From Hyperoodon ampullatus (Eukaryota > Chordata > Mammalia > Artiodactyla > Ziphiidae), in assembly GCA_949752795.1 (NCBI GenBank), contig CATKHW010000566.1, positions 434,001 to 498,000 on the forward strand: a stretch of DNA of 64,000 bases. Direction: 5' to 3'. Of this stretch, positions 25,981 through 38,146 are shown one piece after another (within the stretch, counting starts at the first letter, position 1; each line of letters begins with the position of its first letter). Made by a program: the position numbers and the translations under genes. The notes beneath the pieces are model-generated. The model was not told the DNA's origin. It saw only the letters and a list, made by a program, of their open reading frames with translations, and did no database searches.

Positions 25981-27719
25981 CTTGGCCAAATGTGGCGTAT
26001 GTGTTTTCTCCTGAATATATTCAGGAGAAAACGCATACGCCCTTTTTGGCCAAGCAAGCAAGCGGGCAATGCAAATCTGCACTACAAAGAAGTATCACTT
26101 CCCACCGGTCAAAAGGGACATCCACAAAATGTGTAAAAACCGGAAAGGCAAGACAGGCCCTGGAGAACAGGGAGCCTTGTTATGCTGATGGGCGGGATGT
26201 AAATTGCCAACTGCCTCTCTGGAGGAGTGCATTGTGTTCCCTAAAACAAGTAAACAACAGAGCTACAGAGCCAAGGGCACTTCCAGTCTAGGGAATATAC
26301 CTTGGGAAAACTGAAAATCAAAAAGACACAACCACCACAAAATTTAGGGCTGCACTGCTTACAAGGACCTCAACTTGGGTACACCATAAATATCCCAGGA
26401 AATATAAAAATGGTTCAAAAAATTGTGGTACTTACGTACGATGGAATATCCCTCAGCCATGAAATCAATGACATAAGACCAGTAGCAGCAAAATGGGTGG
26501 ATTCAGGTACGATGATTCTAAGTGAAATAAGTCACACAGAAAAAGAAACTTATCATAAGATATCACTTATGAAGATCCTGTAAACATGGCTACACTTGAA
26601 CTGAGTTAAGAAAGAGAACAGTGTCTCACATTTAGAAAACACTCTTATGCCTGCTTAAGGGGGAAGGAGAGGTGGGGTGATGCATAAAACCAGAGTTTGC
26701 TATAAGCACAGGTACCATTCCAAAAACCAACTATGGAATAGACAAGACCTACACCTTCCTCAGTGAAAGGGACTAAAACCCCATATTTCCCGCAGAGGAA
26801 TATATCTGACTAGTAAGAATCTTAAAACCTATATATTGATATGTCTCCGTAAGGGAATCAAGTGTGTCTAGACTGGCATAAACATGGCAGTGAGAATCAG
26901 CTCAAACCCACTATAAAAAGGAATTTCAAAAATAAAACAAAAAAAACTGGGAAATTCTTTACAATTCCTTCAGGGTCTCTGATGATACCTGGAATGACCC
27001 TATCTACAATGACAGCTGGATGTGGCATAAGGCTGGACACTTGGGACTGAGAGGATTGGTGAGATTGGGTGAGCAAATGCAGACACTTTAAAGCAATAAT
27101 GCATGGCACACATTCCATGGGTCCCAACTCTCCAGGTTGAAGGGAATATTACTACAGATATAACATGTACGGGAATCCTAGAGAACGGACACACTGTGAA
27201 TACGAAAGGTTTCTAAAACTCAACGAATAGTCCCTCTCCTGGTGCTCCAGTTTGACTTTCCATCTGCTTTACTATCAACCTCCCAACTTGGAGAGACAGC
27301 CCCTTTAACCTCCTGGTTCGCACAGGTTGCCAATTTGGCAAAGGATGAAAGGGAAGAGGGAGAACCAATGAGAGAGTAGCTGTTAGGCATTTGGACGGGC
27401 ACATATCACTGTAATTTCCCGGCAGGAAGAAGAATTAACCAAAGTCTCAGCCCACCACCGGGATCCAGTATAGGTCCTGAACCAAAATTTTGGACTTGCG
27501 GTCAGCTCACCAAAAACGAGTTGAAAAATGGAGCTCAGGGGCACAGCAATTCACAAACTGGCCCAGTAATAAAGGACAACTATGGTCCAAAAATCTGTTG
27601 AGGGAAGGCAACGAGGCAGACTTGAAAAAGAGGCAGAATAGCAGGAAACAGATTTCAAGAGGTACGTTGGAATCGCCTTTAAAGCACAGGAAGAGGGGCA
27701 CAACTTCGACAATGATGCA
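25981..27719 (+). repeat. Satellite unit 15 (mosaic)
   Basis: The palindrome has four left-arm substitutions, three of them shared with unit 10. Up to about 26,600 the unit matches unit 10 (offset 8,696). From about 26,383 to 27,388 it also, and then only, matches unit 12 (offset 5,218), so the state changes in the 26.38-26.60 kb overlap. The frame at 26302-26583 is open. Type B. Confidence 0.95.
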
Positions 27720-29455
27720 CTTGGCCAAAAAGGGCGTATGCGTTTTCTCCTGAATATATTCAGGAGAAAACGCATACGCCCTTTTTGGCCAAGCAAGCAA
27801 GCGGGCAATGCAAATCTGCACTACAAAGAAGTATCACTTCCCACCGGTCAAAAGGGACATCCACAAAATGTGTAAAAACCAGAAAGGCAAGACAGGCATG
27901 GAGAACAGGGAGACTTGTTATGCTGATGGGCGGGATGTAAATTGCCAACTGCCTCTCTGGAGGAGTGCATTGTGTTCCCTAAAACAAGTAAACAACAGAG
28001 CTACAGAGCCAAGGGCACTTCCAGTCTAGGGAATATACCTTGGGAAAACTGAAAATCAATAAGACAGAGCCACCCCAAAATTTAGGGCTGCACTGCTTAT
28101 AAGGACCTCAACTTGGGTACATCTTAAATATCCCAGGAAATATAAAAATGGTTCAAAAAATTGTGGTACTTACATACGATGGAATATCCCTCAGCCATAA
28201 AATCAATGTCATAAGACTAGTAGCAGCAAAATGGGTGGATTCAGGTACGATGATTCTAAGTGAAGAAGTCAAACAGAAAAAGAAACTTATCATAAGATAT
28301 CACTTATGAAGATCCTGTAAACATGGCTACACTTGAACTGAGTTAGGAAAGAGAAAAGTGTCTCACATTTAGAAAATACTCTTATGCCTGCTTAAGGGGG
28401 AAGGAGAGGTGGGGTGATGCATAAAACCAGAGTTTGATATAAGCACAGGTACCATTCCAAAAACCAACTATGGAATAGACAAGACCTACACCTTCCTCAG
28501 TGAAAGGGACTCAAAACCCCATATTTCCCGCAGAGGAATATATCTGACTAGTAAGAATCTTAAAACCTATGGATTGATATGTCTCCGTAAGGGAATCAAG
28601 TGTGTCTAGACTGGCATAAACATGGCAGCGAGAATCAGCTCAAACCCACTATAAAAAGGAATTTCAAAAACAAAACAAAAAAAGTGGGAAATTCTTTACA
28701 ATTCCTTCAGGGTCTCTGATGAAACCTGGAATGACCCTATCTACAACGACAGCTGGATGTGGCATAAGGCTGGACACTTGCGACTGAGAGGATTGGTGAG
28801 ATTGGGTGAACAAATGCAGAGCATTTAAAGCAATAATGCATGGCACACATTCCATGGGTCCCAACTCTCCCGGTTGAAGGGAATATTACTACAGTTATAA
28901 CATGTACGGGAAACCTAGAGAACGGACACACTGTGAATACGAAAGGTTTCTAAAACTCAACGAATAGTACCTCTCCTGGTGCTCCGGTTTGACTTTCCAT
29001 CTGCTTTACTATCAAGATCCCAACTTGGAGAGACAGCCCCTTTAACCTCCTGGTTCGCACAGGTTGCCAATTTGGCAGAGGATGAAAGGGAAGAGGGAGA
29101 ACCAATGAGAGAGTAGCTGTTAGGCATTTGGACGGGCACATATCACTGTAATTTCCCGGCAGGAAGAAGAATTAACCAAAGTCTCAGCCCCCCACCGGGA
29201 ACCAGTATAGGTCCTGAACCAAAATTTTGGACTTGCGGTCAGCTCAACTAAAACGAGTTGAAAAATGGAGCTCAGGGGCACAGCAATTCACAAACTGGCC
29301 GAGTAATAAAGGACAACTATCGTCCAATATCTGTAGAGGGAAGGCAACGAGGCGGACTTGAAAGCGAGGCAGAATAGCAGGAAACAGATTTCAAGAGGTA
29401 CGTTGGAATCGCCTTTAAAGCACAGGAAGAGGGGCACAACTTCGACAATGATGCA
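27720..29455 (+). repeat. Satellite unit 16
   Basis: The palindrome is perfect. The 93-codon frame is broken by TAA near 28,098 (CTTATAAGG) and by a 1-bp deletion near 28,265. The unit is 1,736 bp long, with a small deletion at about 29,328 (TCCAATATCTG). This is the last unit of the 14-unit type B run. Confidence 0.95.
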
Positions 29456-31194
29456 CTTGGCCAAAAAGGGCGTATGCGTTTTCTCCTGAATATATTCAGG
29501 AGAAAACGCATACGCCCTTTTTGGCCAAGCAAGCAAGCGGGCAATGCAAATCTGCACTACAAAGAAGTATCACTTCCCACCGATCAAAAGGGACATCCAC
29601 AAAATGTGTAAAAACCGGAAAGGCAAGACAGGCCCTGGAGAACAGGGAGCCTTGTTATGCTGAAGGGCGGGATGTAAATTGCCAACTGCCTCTCTGGAGG
29701 AGTGCATTGTGTTCCCTAAAACAAGTAAACAACAGAGCTACAGAGCCAAGGGCACTTCCAGTCTAGGGAATATACCTTGGGAAAACTGAAAATCAAAAAG
29801 ACACAGCCACCCCAAAATTTAGGGTTGCACTGCTTACAAGGACCTCAACTTGGGTACACCTTAAATATCCCAGGAAATATAAAAATGGTTCAAAAAATTG
29901 TGGTACTTACATAAGATGGAATATCCCTCAGCCATGAAATCAATGTCATAAGACCAGTAGCAGCAAAATGGGTGGATTCAGGTACGATGATTCTAAGTGA
30001 AATAAGTCACAGAGAAAAAGAAACTTATCATAAGATATCACTTATGAAGATCCTGTAAACATGGCTACACTTGAACTGAGTTAGGAAAGAGAACAGTGTC
30101 TCACATTTAGAAAACACTCTTATGCCTGCTTAAGGGGGAAGGAGAGGTGGGGTGATGCATAAAACCAGAGTTTGATATAAGCATAGTTACAGTTCCAAAA
30201 ACCACCTATGGAATAGAAAAGACCTACACCTTCCTCAGTGAAAGGGACTCAAAGCCCCATATTTCCCGCAGAGGAATATATCTGACTAGTAAGAATCTTA
30301 AAACCTGTGGATTGATATGTATCCGTAAGGAAATCAAGTGTGTCTAGACTAGCATAAACATGGCAGCGAGAATCAGCTCAAACCCACTATAAAAAGGAAT
30401 TTCAAAAACAAAACAAAAAAACTGGGAAATTATTTACAATTCCTTCAGGGTCTCTGATGAAACCTGGAATGACCCTATCTACAATGCCAGCTTGATGTGG
30501 CATAATGCTGGACACTTGGGACTGAGAGGATTGGTGAGATTGGGTGTGCAAATGCAGACCCTTTAAAGCACAAATGCCTGACACCCATTCCATGGGTCCC
30601 AACTCTCCAGGTTGAAGGGAATATTACTAGAGCTATAACATGTACGGGAAACCTAGAGAACGGACACACTCTGAATACGAAAGGTTTCTAAAACTCAACG
30701 AATAGTCCCTCTCCTGGTGCTCCGGTTTGACTTTCCATCTGCATTGCTATCAATCTCCCAATTTGGAGAGACAGCCCCTTTAACCTCCTGGTTCGCACAG
30801 GTTTCCAGTTGGGCAGAGGATGAAAGGGAAGAGGGAGAACCAATGAGAGCGTAGCTGTTAGGCATTTGGATGGTCACATATCACTCTAACTTCCCGGCAG
30901 GAAGAAGAATTAACCATAGTCTCAGCCCCCGGCCGGGAACCAGCATAGGTCCTGAACCAAAATTTTGGACTTCTGGTCAGCTCACCAAAAATGAGTTGAA
31001 AAATGGAGCTGAGGGGCACAGCAATTCACAAACTGGCCGAGTAATAAAGGACAAATATCGTCCAAAAATCTGTTGAGGGAAGGCAACGAGGCAGACTTGA
31101 AAGCGAGGCAGAATAGCAGGAAACAGATTTCAAGAGGTACGTTGGGATCGCCTATAAAGCACAGGAAGAGGGGCACAACTTCGACAATGATGCA
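29456..31194 (+). repeat. Satellite unit 17
   Basis: The palindrome is perfect. The frame is stopped by TAA at 29912-29914. The KpnI site is lost (AGTTACAG near 30,185). The two-state segment is type A again, near 30,570 (CACAAATGCCTGA). Confidence 0.95.
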
Positions 31195-31268
31195 CTTGGC
31201 CAAAAAGGGCGTATGCATTTTCTCCTGAATATATTCAGGAGAAAATGCATACGCCCTTTTTGGCCAAG
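31195..31268. repeat. Palindrome copy with paired G-to-A / C-to-T change
   Basis: A at 31217 and T at 31246 replace the consensus G and C at mirrored positions, so the copy is still a perfect palindrome. The next unit has only the left change (32956), and unit 1 has only the right change (1687). Both changes are CpG transitions, so two independent deaminations remain possible. Confidence 0.95.
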
Positions 31269-32933
31269 CAAGCAAGCGGGCAATGCAAATCTGCACTACA
31301 AAGAAGTATCACTTCCCACCGGTCAAAAGGGACATCCACAAAATGTGTAAAAACCAGAAAGGCAAGACAGGCCCTGGAGAACAGGGAGCCTTGTTATGCT
31401 GATGGGCGGGATGTAAATTGCCAACTGCCTCTCTGGAGGAGTGCATTGTGTTCCCTAAAACAAGTAAAGAACAGAGCTTCAGAGACAAGGGCACTTCCAG
31501 TCTAGGGAATATACCTTGGGAAAATTAAAAATCAATAAGACAGAGCCACCCCAAAATTTAGGGCTGCACTGCTTACAAGGACCTCAACTTGGGTACACCT
31601 TAAATATCCCAGGAAATATAAAAATGGTTCAAAAAATTGTGGTAGTTACGTACGATGGAATGTCCCTCAGCCGTGAAATCAATGTCAGAAGACCAGTAGC
31701 AGCAAAATGGGTGGATTCAGGTACGATGATTCTAAGTGAAATAAGTTACACAGAAAAAGAAACTTATCATAAGATATCACTTATGAAGATCCTGTAAACA
31801 TGGCTACACTTGAACTGAGTTAGGAAAGAGAACAGTGTCTCACATTTAGAAAACACTCTTATGCCTGCTTAAATGGAAGGAGAGGTGGGGTGATGCATAA
31901 AACCAGAGTTTGATATAAGCACAGGTACCGTTCCAAAAACCAACTATGGAATAGAAAAGACCTACACCTTCCTCAGTGAAAGGGACTCAAAACCCCATAT
32001 TTCCCGCAGAGGAATATATCTGACTAGTAAGAATCTTAAAACCTATGTATTGATATGTCTCCGTAAGGAAATCAAGTGTGTCTAGACTGGCATAAACATG
32101 GCAGCGAGAATCACCTCAAACCCACTATAAAAAGGAATTTCAAAAAACAAAACAAAAAAACTGGGTCATTCTTTACAATTCCTTCAGGGTCTCTGATGAA
32201 ACCTGGAATGACCATATCTACAATGACAGCTGGATGTGGCATAAGGCTGGACACTTGGGACTGAGAGGATTGGTGAGATTGGGTGAGCAAATGCAGACCC
32301 TTTAAAGCACAAATGCCTGGCACCCATTCCATGGGTCCCCACTCTCCAGGTTGAAGGGACTATTACTACAGCTATAACATGTACGGGAAACCTAGAGAAC
32401 GGACACACTGTGAATACGAAAGGTTTCTAAAACTCAACGAATAGTCCCTCTCCTGGTGCTCCAGTTTGACTTTCCATCTGCTTTACTATCAACGTCCCAA
32501 CTTGGAGAGACAGCCCCTTTAACCTCCTGGTTCGCACAGGTCTCCAATTTGGCAGAGGATGAAATGGAAGAGGGAGAACCGATGAGAGTGTAGCTGTTAG
32601 GCATTTGGACTGGTACATATCACTGTAATCTCCCAGCAGGAAGAAGAATTAACCAAAGTCTCAGCCACCCACAGGGAAGCAGTATAGGTCCTGAACCAAA
32701 ATTTTGGACGTGCGGTCAGCTCACCAAGAACGAGTTGTAAAATGGAGCTCAGGGGCACAGCAATTCACAAACTGGCCGAGTAATAAAGGACAACTATTGT
32801 CCAAAAATCTGTTGAGGGAAGGCAACGAGGCGGACTTGAAAGAGAGGCAGAATAGCAGGAAACAGATTTCAAGAGGTACATTGGAATCGCCTTTAAAGCA
32901 CAGGAAGAGGGGCACAACTTCGACAATGATGCA
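31195..32933 (+). repeat. Satellite unit 18
   Basis: The palindrome is perfect over 74 bp but carries A at 31217 and T at 31246 in place of the usual G and C, so both arms are changed symmetrically. The frame at 31516-31797 is open. A 2-bp loss near 31,872 replaces the usual G-run with AAATGG. Type A. Confidence 0.95.
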
Positions 32934-34670
32934 CTTGGCCAAAAAGGGCGTATGCATTTTCTCCTGAATATATTCAGGAGAAAACGCATACGCCCTTTTT
33001 GGCCAAGCAAGCAAGCGGGCAATGCAAATCTGCACTACAAAGAAGTATCACTTCCCACGGGTCAAAAGGGACATCCACAAAATGTGTAAGAACAAGAAAG
33101 GCAAGACAGGCCCTGGAGAACAGGGAGCCTTGTTATGCTGATGGGCAGGATGTAAATTGCCAACTGCCTCTCTGGAGGAGTGCATTGTGTTCCCTAAAAC
33201 AAGTAAACAACAGAGCTACAGAGCCAAGGGCACTTCTAGTCTAGGGAATATACCTTGGGAAAACTGAAAATTAATAAGACAGAGCCACCCCAAATTTAGG
33301 GCTGCACTGCTTACAAGGACCTCAACTTGGGTACACCTTAAATATCCCGAGAAATATAAAAATGGTTCAAAAAATTGTGGTACTTACGTATGATGGAATA
33401 TCCCTCAGCCATGAAATCAATGTCATAAGACCAGTAGCAGCAAAATGGGTGGATTCAGTTACGATGATTCTAAGTGAAATAAGTCACAGAGAAAAAGAAA
33501 CTTATCATAAGATATCACTTATGAAAATCCTGTGAACATGGCTACACTTGAACTGAGTTAGGAAAGAGAACAGTGTCTTACATTTAGAAAACACTCTTAT
33601 GACTGCTTAAGGAGGAAGGAGAGGTGGGGTGATGCATAAAACCAGAGTTTGATATAAGCACAGGTACCGTTCCAAAAACCAACCTTGGAATAGACAAGAC
33701 CTACACCTTCCTAGGTGAAAGGGACTCAAAACCCCATATTTCCCACAGAGGAATATATCTGAGTAGTAAGAATCTTAAAACCTATGTATTGATATGTCTC
33801 CGTAAGGGAATCAAGTGTGTCTAGACTGGCATAAACATGGCAGCGAGAATCAGCTCAAACCCACTATAAAAAGGAATTTCAAAAACAAAACAAAAAAACT
33901 GGGAAATTCTTTACAATTCCTTCAGGGTCTCTGATGAAACCTGGAATGACCCTATCTACAACGACAGCTGGATGTGGCATAAGGCTGGACACTTGGGACT
34001 GAGAGGATTGTTGAGATTGCGTGAGCAAATGCAGACCCTTTAAAGCAATAATTCATGGCACCCATTCCATGGGTCCCAACTCTCCAGGTTGAAGGGAATA
34101 TTACTACAGCTATAACATGTACGGGAAACCTAGAGAATGGACACACTGTGAATACGAAAGGTTTCTAAAACTCAACGAATAGTCCCTCACCTGGTGCTCC
34201 GGTTTGACTTTCCCTCTGCTTTACTATCAATCTCCCAACATGGAGAGACAGCCCCTTTAACCTCCTGGTTCGCACAGGTTGCCAATTTGGCAGAGGATGA
34301 AAGGGAAGAGGGAGAACCAATGAGAGAGTAGCTATTAGGCATTTGGACGGGCACATATCACTGTAATTTCATGGCAGGAAGAATAATTAACCAAGCCTCA
34401 GCCACCCACCAGGAACAAGTATAGGTCCTGAACCAAAATTTTGGACTTGCGGTCAGCTCACCAAAAACGAGTTGAAAAATGGAGCTCAGGGGCACAGCAA
34501 TTCACAAACTGGCCGAGTAATAAAGGACAACTATCATCCAAAAATCTGTTGAGGGAAGGCAACGAGGCGGACTTGAAAGCGAGGCAGAATAGCAGGAAAC
34601 AGATTTCAAGAGGTACGTTGGAATCGCCTTTAAAGCACAGGAAGAGGGGCACAACTTCGACAATGATGCA
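32934..34670 (+). repeat. Satellite unit 19
   Basis: The palindrome has the left-arm A (32956) seen in unit 18 but keeps the usual right arm, so there is one mismatch. The frame is broken by a 1-bp deletion near 33,293. The two-state segment is a type B variant (CAATAATTCATGG). The unit ends with the AATAATTAACC / CAAGCCTCAGCC variant near 34,385 that also occurs in units 20 and 21. Confidence 0.95.
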
Positions 34671-36408
34671 CTTGGCCAAAAAGGGCGTATGCGTTTTCTC
34701 CTGAATATTTTCAGGAGAAAACGCATACGCCCTTTTTGGCCAAGCAAGCAAGCGGGCAATGCAAATCTGCACTACAAAGAAGTATCACTTCCCACAGGTC
34801 AAAAGGGCCATCCCCAAAATGTGGAAAAACCAGAAAGGCAAGACAGGCCCTTGAGAACAGGGAGCCTTGTTATGCTGATGGGCGGGATGTAAATTGCCAA
34901 CTGCCCCTCTGGAGGAGTACATTGTGTTCCCTAAAACAAGTAAAGAACAGAGCTACAGAGCCAAGGGCACTTCCAGTCTAGGGAATATACCTTGGGAAAA
35001 CTGAAAATCAATAAGACAGAGCCACCCCAAAATTTAGGGCTGCACTGCTTACAAGGACCTCAACTTGGGTACACCTTAAATATCCCAGGAAATATAAAAA
35101 TGGTTCAAAAAATTGTGGTACTTATGTACGATGGAATATCCCTCAGCCATGAAATCAATGTCATAAGACCAGTAGCAGCAAAATGGGTGGATTCAGGTAC
35201 GATGATTCTAAGTGAAATAAGTCACAGAGAAAAAGAAACTTATCATAAGATATCACTGATGAAGATCCTGTAAACATGGCTACACTTGAACTGAGTTAGG
35301 AAAGAGAACAGTGTCTCACATTTAGAAAACACTCTTATGCCTGCTTAAGGGGGAAGGAGAGGTGGGGTGATGCATAAAACCAGAGTTTGATATAAGCACA
35401 GGTACCGTTCCAAAAACCAACTATGGAATAGACAAGACCTACACCTTCCTCAGTGAAAGGGACTCAAAACCCCATATTTCCCGCAGAGGAATATATCTGA
35501 CTAGTAAGAATCTTAAAACCTATGGATTGATATGTCTCCGTAAGGGAATCAAGTGTGTCTAGACTGGCATAAACATGGCAGCGAGAATCAGCTCAAACCC
35601 ACTATAAAAAGGAATTTCAAAAACAAAACAAAAAAACTGGGGAATTCTTTACAATTCCTTCAGGGTCTCTGATGAAACCTGGAATGACCCTATCTACAAT
35701 GACAGCTGGATGTGGCATAAGGCTGGACACTTGGGACTGAGACGATTGGTGAGATTGGGTGATCAAATGCAGACCCTTTAAAGCACAAATACCTGGCTCC
35801 CATTGCATGGGTCCCAACTCTCCAGGTTGAAGGGAATATTACTACAGCTATAACATGTACGGGAAACCTAGAGAACGGACACACTGTGAATACGAAAGGT
35901 TTCTAAAACTCAACGAATAGTCCCTCTCCTGGTGCTCCTGTTTGACTTTCCATCTGCTTTACTATAAACCTCCCAACTTGGAGAGACAGCCCCTTTAACT
36001 TCCTGGTTCGCACAGGTTGCCAATTTGGCAGAGGATGAAAGGGAAGAGGGAGAACCAATGAGAGAGTAGCTATTAGGCATTTGGATGGGCACATATCACT
36101 GTAATTTCCCGGCAGGAAGAATAATTAACCAAGCCTCAGCCACCCACCAGGAACCAGTATAGGTCCTGAACCAAAATTTTGGACTTGCGGTCAGCTCACC
36201 AAAAACGAGTTGAAAAATAGAGCTGAGGGGCACAGCAATTCACAAACTGGCCGAGTAATAAAGGACAACTATCGTCCAAAAATCTATTGAGGGAAGGCAA
36301 CGAGGCGGACTTGAAAGCGAGGCAGAATAGCAGGAAACAGATTTCAAGAGGTACGTTGGAATCGCCTTTAAAGCACAGGAAGAGGGGCACAACTTCGACA
36401 ATGATGCA
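34671..36408 (+). repeat. Satellite unit 20
   Basis: The palindrome centre is AATATTTT instead of AATATATT, one mismatch, as in unit 29. The frame at 34992-35273 is open. Near 35,600-35,820 the unit shares GGGGAATTC, GATCAAATG and CCCATTGCATGG with unit 22. Type A. Confidence 0.95.
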
Positions 36409-36482
36409 CTTGGCCAAAAAGGGCCTATGCGTTTTCTACTGAATATATTCAGGAGAAAACGCATAGGCCCTTTTTGGCCAAG
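36409..36482. repeat. Palindrome copy with paired G/C transversion
   Basis: C at 36425 and G at 36466 are exchanged relative to consensus, which keeps base pairing. One other left-arm position is mismatched (CTACTGA). The same paired transversion occurs in unit 25. Confidence 0.95.
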
Positions 36483-36729
36483 CAAGCAAGAGGGCAATGC
36501 AAATCTGCACTACAAAGAAGTATCACTTCCCACCGGTCAAAAGGGACATCCACAAAATGTGTAAAAACCAGAAAGGCAAGACAGGCCCTGGCGAACAGGG
36601 AGCCTTGTTATGCTGATGGGCGGGATGTAAATTGCCAACTGCCCCTCTGGAGGAGTACATTGTGTTCCCTAAAACAAGTAAAGAACAGAGCTACAGAGCC
36701 AAGGGCACTTCCAGTCTAGGGAATATACC

Positions 36730-37011
36730 TTGGGAAAACTGAAAATCAATAAGACAGAGCCACCCCAAAATTTAGGGCTGCACTGCTTACAAGGACCTCA
36801 ACTTGGGTACACCTTAAATATCCCAGGAAATATAAAAATGGTTCAAAAAATTGTGGTACTTACGTACGATGGAATATCCCTCAGCCATGAAATCAATGTC
36901 ATAAGACCAGTAGCAGCAAAATGGGTGGATTCAGGTACGATGATTCTAAGTGAAATAAGTCACAGAGAAAAAGAAACTTATCATAAGTTATCACTTATGA
37001 AGATCCTGTAA
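36730..37011 (+). other. Recurrent 93-codon open frame (consensus-like copy); coding not supported
   Basis: This frame lies about 320 bp into each unit and is open in 25 of 37 copies (for example 220-501, 7171-7452, 22823-23104, 62826-63107). It starts at TTG; the first ATG gives only 57 codons. I recognise no family, signal peptide or membrane segment in the peptide. Twelve copies are broken by stops or by 1-, 2- or 4-bp indels: units 9, 14, 16, 17, 19, 23, 24, 26, 31, 33, 34 and 35. The openness is most simply explained by general similarity among units. Confidence 0.15.
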
Positions 37012-38146
37012 ACATGGCTACACTTGAACTGAGTTAGGAAAGAGAACAAAGTCTCACATTTAGAAAACACTCTTATGCCTGCTTAAGGGGGAAGGAGAGG
37101 TGGGGTGATGCATAAAACCAGAGTTTGATATAAGCACAGGTACCGTTCCAAAAACCAACTATGGAATAGACAAGACCTACACCTTCCTCAGTGAAAGGGA
37201 CTCAAAACCCCATATTTCCCGCAGAGGAATATATCTGACTAGTAAGAATCTTAAAACCTATGGATTGATATGTCTCCGTAAGGGAATCAAGTGTGTCTAG
37301 ACTGGCATAAACATGGCAGCGAGAATCAGCTCAAACCCACTATAAAAAGGAATTTCAAAAACAAAACACAAAAACTGGGAAATTCTTTACAATTCCTTCA
37401 GGGTCTCTGATGAACCCTGGAATTACCCTATCTACAATGACAGCTGGATGTGGCATAAGGAGGGACACTTGGGACTGAGACGATTGGTGAGATTGGGTGA
37501 GCAAATGCAGACCCTTTAAAGCACAAATGCCTGGCACCCATTCCATGGGTCCCAACTCTCCAGGTTGAAGGGAATATTACTACAGCTATAACATGTACGG
37601 GAAACCTAGAGAATGGACACACTGTGAATACGAAAGGTTTCTAAATCTCAACGAATAGTCCCTTTCCTGGTGCTCCGGTTTGACTTTCCATCTGCTTTGC
37701 TATCAACCTCCCACCTTGGAGAGACAGCCCCTTTAACCTCCTGGTTCGCACAGGTTGCCAATTTGGCAGAGGATGAAAGGGAAGAGGGAGAACCAATGAG
37801 AGAGTAGCTATTAGGCATTTGGACGGGCACATATCACTGTAATTTCCCGGCAGGAAGAATAATTAACCAAGCCTCAGCCACCCACCAGGAACCAGTATAG
37901 GTCCTGAACCAAAATTTTGGACTTGCGGTCAGCTCACCAAAAACGAGTTAAAAAATGGAGCTCAGGGGCACAGCAATTCACAAACTGGCCGAGTAATAAA
38001 GGACAACTATCATCCAAAAATCTGTTGAGATAAGGCAACGAGGCGGACTTGAAAGCGAGGCAGAATAGCAGGAAACAGATTTCAAGAGGTACGTTGGAAT
38101 CGCCTTTAAAGCACAGGAAGAGGGGCACAACTTCGACAATGATGCA

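Larger units (their letters stand above)
36409..38146 (+). repeat. Satellite unit 21
   Basis: The palindrome carries C at 36425 and G at 36466 in place of the usual G and C. This symmetric transversion is shared with unit 25. There is also one uncompensated left-arm change (CTACTGA). The frame at 36730-37011 is open and is close to the array consensus. Type A. Confidence 0.95.
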
